Below, piece by piece: positions 55,688 to 64,000 of a DNA stretch of 64,000 nucleotides. The notes beneath the pieces are model-generated. The model did no database searches, was not told the DNA's origin, and was given only the letters and a program-made list of their open reading frames with translations. How positions within the stretch are numbered: the first letter of the stretch is position 1; each line of letters starts with the position of its first letter. Source of the stretch: Paragonimus westermani (lineage: Eukaryota; Platyhelminthes; Trematoda; Plagiorchiida; Troglotrematidae); the NCBI GenBank assembly GCA_008508345.1, contig QNGE01000847.1, positions 34,169-98,168 of the forward strand, given 5' to 3'. The position numbers and the translations under genes are program-made.

Positions 55688-57119
55688 ATGTTCGAGTTGG
55701 ACTTCATTGAGCAAGGAATCTCGAAGGAAAGGGCTCTGTCAATCGAGGATAACGAAAGGCGGAGCCTTCACCATCCTTTTCGGATGGTCACTAGGAAATA
55801 TGTTTGCCACTGTGAACAGCCACCTGATAATTGTGCGATGTGTGAGCGAAATCTGTACTCACTCAAGCGAAGCCTACTTAGGGATTCCACATTGAAATCG
55901 AATTATGCAGTCGTTATATCCAGCCAAATCAGCAAGGGCTTTATGAGAATTGTTTCTCTCCAAAGCGTTAGGCGTGCCAGACGGTGGTATTTACTACATC
56001 ATACGGTACTTAACCCGAATAAGCTGGGTAAGGTCTGAATAGTGTTTGATTGTGCTGCCGCGTATCAAGGAGTATGTCTTAATCACGTTCGGATGCAAGG
56101 GCCTGATTTGACTAATAATCTTATTGGAGTGCTCTTCCGTTTTTGTAAGCATACGATAACCATCACGGAAGATATTGAAGAAATGTTTTTGCAGGTTCGG
56201 GCTCCGAAACGTAACAGGTGAGCTTCATCCTTCCTGTGGTGGAGCTTACCTTCTTAGGATGTACCTCCTAAGGTATATATTAGTTGAATGTTCACCCTTT
56301 TTGTACCACTTTTTTTACCGTTCTGTGCATACTTTGGCTATTGACTATGGACAGGATTTTATGTCTTCAACAATATCAGCTATAAAGAAGAACGTCTTTG
56401 TGGATGACTTTTTGTTATCAGTCGAAACGATTGAGGAAGCACCGTGTTACAGAAGAGTGAGTTTCATCTTACAAAGTGGACATCTAATAGCGCCGAGGTT
56501 GTTGAATATATATACCATTGAAGGATAGACTATACAAAACAGTTAACTAAGACCTAGGGGGGTTTTAACTATCAAAAAGCCTTGGGTGTGAACTGGGAAG
56601 TGACAAATGATTGCTTCTAGTTTCAGATGCACCTTGCGGATACGTCTCATACCAGGAGGAGTATACTGAAATGCGTTGCTTCCTTACATGACCCTTTAGG
56701 TGTGGTTGATGCAATGTTACTTCCAGCTCGTAAGTTGCTGTCGAAGTATTGGTTGGGATAGTTTAATAGAAGAGACCGTTCGTCTAACCTGGGAGAATTG
56801 GCTGTTGAATTAATCAGGTTACCTGGTTGTTTTTCCGGATATATCTACAGCCATGGAAATAGAATTGCACTTATTTTATAGTGCATCTGAAATGGCAGTA
56901 CTGCAATATATTCGCTTTCCGATACTCGTTGTGGACCGAGTGAGATTAATCCGTGAATATACCACTATATCACAGTGGAGACATGTGCCTTCCAAGCTGA
57001 ACCCGGCCGAATCATTGGATTCGGGGACCAGAGTTTCAGAGAGCATCTGGCCAAGGTTATCATTTCTTACTGCACTGACAGACGAGGTTCAGCGTGTTTT
57101 GAGACTGTACATGCAGTGA
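55688..57119 (+). pseudogene. BEL/Pao reverse transcriptase and RNase H remnant
   Basis: RT start: WYLLHHTVLNPNKLGKV, then in the next frame VFDCAAAYQG, GPDLTNNLIGVLFRF and TEDIEEMFLQV (motif A Asp, about 56160-56190). Motif C at about 56395-56410 reads VFVDDFLLSVE, both aspartates present. Downstream: ALGVNWEV and VASLHDPLGVVDAMLL. The RNase H keeps only IELHLFYSASEMA and the end ISQWRHVPSKLNPAES, so most of it is deleted. Stops and shifts near 56038, 56210, 56526 and 56758. Confidence 0.85.
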
Positions 57120-57244
57120 ATTCCATTTCGGAACATCTGGCATTACGATATTCAGATTGGTTGAAATCACTGAAGGCAATGGCATGGCTCTCTCACTTTG
57201 TTAGGTTCGTTTGTTTACTAAATTCTGAAAGCTAAGGAGATCCG

Positions 57245-58124
57245 GTGGAATCAGGGTCACTGAGTGTATTCGAACTGGAATTGGCAAGCAGCAAGTTAAT
57301 GATGCTTGATCAGGAACAGTGTTTTTCAGATGACATGAAATACCTGAAGGCTAAACCGATTGACAAGAGAGGTATGGATCATGTGTCCCGATTGAGACCA
57401 GTGCTAATGGACAGTTTGTTGTATTTCGGAGGAAGAGCAAGTAGTGGAGCTGACAAAGACGATACAAACCCTGTTATTTCACCATCACACGGCACAATCA
57501 CACAGCTTATAGTTGAGAATCACCACGAGGTGGTAAGCCACATGGGTGCCATACATGTACTTGCATCCATTCGGACGAAATTTCGTTTGTTACGGAGGAT
57601 GACGACTGTTAGGCGCGTGATTAATATGTGCTATAGATGTAGACTACTCTTTTCTGAGCCATGGGAGCATCTAATGGCTCCACTACCAATAAGTAACGAC
57701 TGTTGATGGGTAACCCTTCCGGTATACTGGAGTGGACTGCTTTGATCCCTTCAGGCTCACGATAGGTAGAAGTGAACACAAGTGTTACAGCTGTGTGTTT
57801 ACTTGTTTTTATACTCGTGCTATCTATTTGAAGGTTGCTCATTCACTGTCTACTGATCCGTTCATGATGGCACTTAGTAGATATGTCGGTAGACGAGGAG
57901 CTCCGAATGCCATATACAGCGACAAAGGCACCAACTTTGTAGGAACAGATTCAGAGCTGAAGAAGAGGCTACAAGCTTTGGATCAAAGAAAGATTGCTGA
58001 ATGCTTGCTAAATCGTAGAATTGACTGGCATTTCAACCCACCTGAAGCCAACCATCGAGGAGAAATATGGGAAAGAATGATAAAAATTATCCGGCAGGTA
58101 TTAACTTCTATCACTCACCATTAG
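57245..58124 (+). pseudogene. BEL/Pao integrase, triad preserved
   Basis: The zinc-binding part (57245-57706) has LRPVLMDSLLYFGGRAS, NHHEVVSHMGAIHVLASIR and MCYRCRLL (His and Cys ligands). After a stop at 57704 the core gives GVDCFDPF, AIYSDKGTNFVGTDSELKK and GEIWERMIKIIRQVL, carrying the D, D and E of the catalytic triad. The usual Asn after the second Asp is Lys. The next domain (NEEALLSYMAEVERIINNRP) follows in another frame at 58130. Confidence 0.85.
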
Positions 58125-58615
58125 GCTATGAATGAGGAGGCACTGCTCAGTTACATGGCAGAGGTGGAACGAATAATCAACAATCGTCCGGTTGCACCCA
58201 TTTATGATGATCCTCAAAATCTGAAGGTACTGAGACCGAGTGACCTGTTATTGCCTCAGTCGAATCGTGGTTTTCTAAACGACTAAGTTAAATTATCAGA
58301 GCGCTATACTAAGGGTTGGAGGCGATTCCGACATCTCGCTTGCGTATATTGTGGAAACTGTGGCGACGTGAATACCTGCATGCGTTGCAAACTTATCACA
58401 AGTGGCTCACTACTTCACGTGATTTGCAGATAGGGGACGTCGCCCTCCTTTGTGACACATCAACTCCTTGGGGTGTTTGGTCGAAAAAGTAGTAACTAAT
58501 GCATCCCCATGATCAGACAATCACGTAAGACAAGTATTCGTGAAAACACCACAAGGCTTTGTGAGGCGTAATATAAGGTACATGTGTCTTCTGGAAGTGT
58601 ATGATAGAAGGTAGT

Positions 58616-61600
58616 TCTAGTATGTGGGGAGCTGTTCTAAGGTTTCCAGACCTATCCAGTACCCTATCTTCCAATGATTTTCGTGGTTTTGTAAAGAAAG
58701 CCCAAGTGGCTTTTGGGGCCTGCTGTTGGACCAGATGATGTTCGTCTGGTAAGTTTATCGTCTTTGTTTGGTGTGATGAAGGGCGGTGAATTCACTGAGG
58801 TGTGTTTAGTTTGTTCATGAAAAGTCGGTCGTAAATTTGACTTTATTAGTCCCTGTTGTGTATAGTAAACGATCATGACAAATTTTGTACCATAACTGCG
58901 CAGTATTTACCTTCATTTTTTTTTATAACTAACACTACTTATGTAGTAAAACTTCTCTTCTTGACATTGCCTGACACGTACCTATCTTCGTCCGCCCCAG
59001 ATTATTTTTATGAGCTCATTTCTCGTTGACCGGTGACCGTTGGCGGATTCGTGTTTTGGTTACTCCATTTTGAACGCCTTCCTGTTGGATAATTTGCGTA
59101 TCTGATTGATTCACATTCAAGGTGAGATACTTCCGTCTGGATAAATGTTATCGAAACTCTCGAGTACACGTTACTGAATGAATTAATCCTAAATCGCCAG
59201 AAGCGATTTAACATGCATATTGGAAGAGAATCAAGGGGAAACTCGAGAAAGGAATAGGGAAGTTGTGTGAGTCGCGACGAAAACTAACAAAGGTTGTACG
59301 AACTGAATATACTTCGGTATTCATCTATAGGTTCTCTGCTTTTGATGACATATCGTTCAGCCATCATTGTGCACAAAGGAGATGAATCAACGAACACTCC
59401 ACCGACCAATATTTGCAACCAGGCGAAAAAAAGTAGGACTTTACCATTCCCTCAAATTCAATCCCTTTGATTTTCTGGCTGCTGTCCAATTCTCACAATA
59501 CTTAAGAATACCACCTGCGCTTTCTCTTCTGATCGTATACGCCATCATTTTATATTCAGACTCGACTTATTTCAGTTCATTTAGCTTCAGAAACTCCTCT
59601 CCAAGATCAGCCAATCCACTTCTATTTGACCGCATAGTAACGCTAAAATTCTCTGACCCGACCATTACCTCGAAATTTGTATAAAAAAAATCCTGACCTA
59701 TCAGGAAATCTTCCATATTTCATTCGATCGCAAAAGATTTTTGGTTTTTGTCAATCAGCAGACCGATCTAGATAAAGTTGTGTTAAACCAGGTGAAAAAC
59801 TGTGCCACGCATGAAGGGTCGAATCAGTGTTGACTACACAAATGAAGGTTACTCAACAGGGGTCACGTGAACAACAATCATTATTTTCGTAATAGCAGAA
59901 ACGAGTTGATTTACTTATTGGAAGGAGGCGGATGTTCTGCCAGTGAACGTGCAGCTAGTCTGAAGTAAGACAGTGCATCTTATTAGCAAGATGCACGTAT
60001 GTCTCATGCAGGTAGGGGGCTACTAATAACATTGTTTCCCACTTTTCGAAGAGTGTACACTTGTAAAAAGATTCACCCAGGAAATTATTTTCCAGCATTA
60101 ATGAAACTCAAAAACCATAGCAGTCAGTGTCTTTGGGCGTCCTCACTTGTTGTGGATGCTACCTGGACCAGTAGTGTCAGAGATGAGCGAACATGTTAAC
60201 TTGTGTCAGCGAATTCGCGACCGTACCTTTTAAGGACTGGTTAATTCATAACGACAGTGAGCCTGATTAGAAGATACTCTAGCTCTGGCTTTGGTATTTT
60301 CAGGGCAAGAAGTGGACTACTTCACAGTAGTTCATGGACAAAAATATCAAAGGACCGACTTTACGTTTGACCACAAAAACTTCTTTTGCTAAGTGTTTTA
60401 CCACTAAGATGATTTGGACAGAGGGTTCAGGCATATGTTTTCAAGAGTTATATCATTACTGGCTGCTACAAATGTGATGGGACGTTCCTATAACTTCCGA
60501 CTGACTATATGGCTGACTTCATTGTCTTACGGGCCGTTACAAACAAATAACAGACATCAAAGCAAGACTACCCGGAAACGAGTGTCGACTATCCGCACAA
60601 AATTGTGTGAGAGAAGAGGCAAAAGAAATAACTTCTCGAACAATTTTGAAATTACATGTCCCCATCCCCGAAGGTTGTTTCCGTTAGCTTAGCGTTGTGT
60701 TATTTCTTCCACTTGTTCGAGCGTATCCGAATGCGCAGAAAACATAGTGAATAGATACGCGTGACTCGATGAATGGTCTTACGAACGATCGGCATCATGA
60801 GTGCCGTAGGCATTGTGGAAGTAAGTATAAGGATTCAGAGATGGGGGAGAATATCTCTCAGTGGTCAACATGAGAAACTATGGCAACCACTAGGGCAGGT
60901 ACGTTGCAATTGAATTTTCCGGCCTGTTAAACTTCAACACTGCGTGCCAGTGAACCTACAAAATCACGCTCGATACAAAACTGCTTAGTTGCTTACAGAA
61001 ATGGAGCGGTAGGCCAGGGAGTTTTACTTGCCTTCTAACGCTACTCTCTGGCTATCTAGTTGAATGAATTACAAATGAACGATGGTACATGTGTTTAATT
61101 AAAATTCATCCACCAAACCACGATGGTTCTTGCATCCCCTAAAACATGAATAGCAAACCTATCAGTACACAATATGCCCTTGTAAACTAATGCCCAGTCT
61201 GAAGAAATTACTTAGGTAACTTAACAGAGCAATGTTGAAACCTTTCGCAAGAAAAATATTTCACTACATTCAGAAAAAACTGCATTGATATGGGCATAAA
61301 TCTGGTACTATTCATTCGCTGGCCATCAGAATCTCATCGTACGACGAACAGTCACGTGTGAAAAACTGAAATCCTAGTGATACGGAGGTTCGTTTCTTCC
61401 CACACTCCGAAAAACGAAAAGCTTCAGAGGAAATCGGAGATATATCACAATCCTGCAGCTACGCATATCGACATATTACTGTTTAGGAGTTTCCCGGTAT
61501 ACCTGATTGAAGGGAACAGAGAAGTTTACCCGGTTTTCATGCAGGAGTTTGAGAAACTAACAAATTCGATTAAGAGAAGGATGAAGTATCACTATAATTC

Positions 61601-62119
61601 ACGCAAGTGATGATTGTAGCATCATTATTACTATGCTCTTTCATCGCAAATTTTTCCTGAGTTCTGGGGGAGTACTCGGAATCCGACTGAATGTGGCGGG
61701 CGAATGAATTTATTTCTTCCATTGAACTGATTTGGTCGCGAAGTTCACCGTTCAGCCCCCCGTGGAGAATTTGTCAGTAGTCATAAGGGTATCGGATAAT
61801 GCTTCATGATAACTTAACATTCGATGATCCGGGAAACGATGTCCTTGATAGTGATTGTCTCAGACGAGCTGAAGTATCGACACACAGGTCCAAATGGAAG
61901 CAAATTGTTCGCCAAAATGTAGCCCGCGTTAGAGTAGGAAACAGGGACCATGTTGACACTGGTCTCTCCCTTCATCGCATGAAATTGTCTCCATCATAAT
62001 GCTGTTGTGTTCATAATTTTATCCTTCTCACACTACCCTCTTATTTCCAGTTTTTGCCCTACATTTCCCACATTTCGGGGTAGTGTGTGCCGCACGGTAG
62101 TCGGGGGTCCATCACATAC
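58616..62119. other. Unassigned region
   Basis: 3.5 kb without recognised motif. ORF 59367-59684 (105 codons) has a hydrophobic stretch (ALSLLIVYAIILY) but no relatives recognised and no supporting context. An LTR of the BEL/Pao element may lie at the start but cannot be confirmed. Confidence 0.35.
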
Positions 62120-62275
62120 GAACATGAGCACAGGAAGCTCGCGTTGTAAACCAAGAACGCGGATGGCACAAAGGTTATTCATTCGAGGAAAGCAGTACAC
62201 GGGTTATGCGTCCTAACCGGAGTACGAACGCAAACACGCATTTGCACACAATACTGGTCTTAGGTCGTCCGGGTC
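62120..62275 (+). repeat. Dispersed repeat family B, copy 1
   Basis: ACATGAGCACAGGAAGCTCG, GTTGTAAACCAAGAACGCGG, ATGGCACAAAGGTT and CATTTGCACACAATACT align with the stretch at 63840-63990. Possible LTR or SINE remnant. Confidence 0.5.
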
Positions 62276-63839
62276 ACTATGGCCGCCAATGCTCAATTCC
62301 TTCGTATAGCAAGAGCGATTTCATACGATGCCGCCCTCCAATGATCCTTCCTGCATCTTTCCCGTATTTGCCCCGCGGCCACTTTAATGTTGAAATCTAC
62401 GCTGTTGCTTCGCTACTGAACACTGGTGGTGTGAGTAGTATAGTACAACTGTCCGTCCTCACTACACTAGTACTTTTATGATCCGCTGTGAGCGGGTATC
62501 TTATCACGTGAAACAGTAAAGTACTTGCAACGATTCTTCAGTCGGTAACTTTATCTGACAGTTGAAAATATTGAACGTGAAAGTGGCTTTGCCACATCGA
62601 CTAATCCAGTTGGCTTTGCAGATTTTCGGAGGATAAAACGGGTCAAGATATTGGGAACTAATAAACAAATGGCATACAGCTTATGGTGTCACAATTGATA
62701 ACCGACCACTTCGGTAATAATAACAGCGATACGAGTAAAAACACACTCGCAAAAAGTCAAAAATCATTTCAGTTCACTGTGAGCAAAACTCACACGCAGC
62801 TGAAACGGGCGTCAATGGAATGTTTCCGTTGCTTTCTAACCACTGGTGACAGATACGATCGATTATTTTCGGTGTTCCACAATTTGTGAAGATCTCGTCT
62901 GCTCAAAAATTACATAAAATCCATTAAGTGGACTGGCTACATCATACGATAAACTGCCAAATAGCTGGTTATAAGGAAGGTAGCTATTCGGGGCGTGAAA
63001 ACATCGGATATCAGCCACAAGCATACGCAGGTATCGTGAAGTATTTCATCTTGGCTATAATGAATCGGAAGAATATGTCAATTGTCACGTGTTATTATAG
63101 TAAGTGGCTGGAAGTGTATTTATCTGGATAAATTATTGTACCCATCAAGTTTCAATGATTGACACACTTTTTTGCTCGTCTTGAAGTTTTAGATGATATG
63201 ATGTACGAAAAAATACTGTCTCCAAATACTTCATTTCGCCTATGCAATTGGAAAGGGTGAAAGAAATGATGCCTAAGCGTACATTTTACACAATAACGGT
63301 TACGTTTCCAGAGATCACATAGGGCGTCCACGGATGGCTATCTGAAATCTATCGACAGAAGAAATGATGAAATGCCTGAATCATTTCAACAGAGAGGGCA
63401 TCCGAACGCTGTGACAGGGTGGCACGCAGAAAGACTAAGCGTCCTAGGCATCATTTACACAGTACGCAGTCCGCTGAAATTAGCAAATAATGCGTCTGCT
63501 GAGTGAACGTTTGGTAGAGCCTGTATCACAGAACGACCTGTAGCCCATCAATTTACAAGAGAGTACATGATAAAAACAGAAAATCTACCGAAATACTTAT
63601 GCAAAAACGGCCTGACTCCAGGATATAGTTTTTCGAACAATTACGCTGATCATAAGCAAACGCCAGTCCTTTCAACCCCTTCTGTTATAGAGCGGACCTT
63701 GGGACTCGACTTCTGTGAGGTTATCAACACCAGAAGTGTCAGTTCGTGGCAGCGTAGTGTCTTAATCTACTTCAAAGTGCAATCTTGTCATTCGGTCTAG
63801 TCGAAACCCTACGCATCAAGAAAATCACCAACATGTGTA
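62276..63839. other. Unassigned region with possible integrase scrap
   Basis: 63084-63120 reads IVTCYYSKWLEVY, similar to the DYFSKWPEAY box of Ty3-type integrases, but nothing before or after supports it. Otherwise nothing recognised. Confidence 0.25.
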
Positions 63840-63990
63840 TGAGACAGTAGTGTTGTAAACCCAGAAGGCGGATGACACAAAGGTTGCTTTATTGGAGAAA
63901 CCAACACACTACTTAAGCGTCTGAGCACGACAAGAAACGGAAACACTCATTTGCACACCATACTCTTCTGAGGATACTCCAGTCGCTCTA
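63840..63990 (+). repeat. Dispersed repeat family B, copy 2
   Basis: GTTGTAAACCCAGAAGGCGG, ATGACACAAAGGTTGCTTTA and CATTTGCACACCATACT match copy 1 at 62120. It includes GCTTTATTGGA, resembling the end of family A LTRs. It may continue beyond the window. Confidence 0.5.
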
Positions 63991-64000
63991 GACACCATGT

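Larger units (their letters stand above)
55540..58615 (+). mobile_element. Second BEL/Pao LTR retrotransposon, pol only
   Basis: Runs from the pre-RT linker (TVLGWSLKGA near 55575-55604) through RT, a shortened RNase H, integrase and the DUF5641-type C-terminal domain (LWKLWRREYLHALQTYHKWL near 58350-58410; RRNIRYMCLLEV near 58560-58600). Gag and protease are not visible upstream and no LTR pair was recognised. Several frameshifts are present. Unlike the copy at 1-3490, catalytic acids of RT and integrase survive. Confidence 0.9.

Noticed and set aside
63084..63120. Ty3-type integrase fragment
   Set aside because: Only one short box matches; no second motif in any frame nearby.
1..64000. CRISPR arrays, bacterial defence systems or operons
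   Set aside because: No regular spacer-repeat arrays and no prokaryotic gene organisation; content is eukaryotic transposons and one animal-type receptor.

Overview
The window looks like repeat-dense nuclear DNA from an invertebrate animal, most likely a flatworm (tapeworm or fluke). This is inferred from the mix of element types: two BEL/Pao elements, a Ty3-type pol fragment, two CR1-like and many RTE-like non-LTR retroelements, Penelope-like GIY-YIG fragments, tRNA-derived SINEs and a MULE DNA transposon. There are no bacterial features: no operons, no Shine-Dalgarno-led ORFs and no rRNA or CRISPR. Species cannot be fixed from the sequence alone. Seven single-base 'n' characters mark assembly joins, several flanked by direct repeats.

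Layout. 1-3490 (-): degraded BEL/Pao element running off the left edge. 4069-6036 (+): decayed MULE transposase with zinc-finger-like ends. 6223-9072: 1.42 kb tandem duplication containing an AT-rich block and a degenerate TTAGGG/CCCTAA-like minisatellite. 11660-14115 (+): CR1-like element. 17250-18610 (+): Ty3-type RNase H/integrase remnant, directly followed at 18680-20975 (+) by a second CR1-like element. 21437-23716 (+): the only intact host-type gene, a 759-residue single-ORF LRR-Ig transmembrane protein. 24340-33090: RTE-like copies and fragments interrupted by a solo LTR and by an exact 839 bp duplication around an n. 34595-39300: SINE and RTE pieces in both orientations plus another solo LTR. 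39590-39925 (+) and 42971-43320 (-): Penelope GIY-YIG remnants. 42132-42398 and 45533-46056: further solo LTRs of the same family. 47546-48965: SINE-like repeats, one pair forming an inverted repeat. 55540-58615 (+): second BEL/Pao pol. 58616-64000: mostly featureless, with one weak dispersed repeat pair.

The transposon genes carry frameshifts, stops or lost catalytic residues, so the region is best read as a graveyard of elements inserted beside and into each other around one membrane-receptor gene. About half the window (especially 46-55 kb and 58.6-64 kb) shows no recognisable coding sequence; it may hold introns or decayed repeats that cannot be assigned by eye. The best candidates for new biology are the receptor's cytoplasmic Cys4 motif, the MULE with a PHD-like C-terminal finger, the solo-LTR family and the minisatellite-bearing tandem unit.
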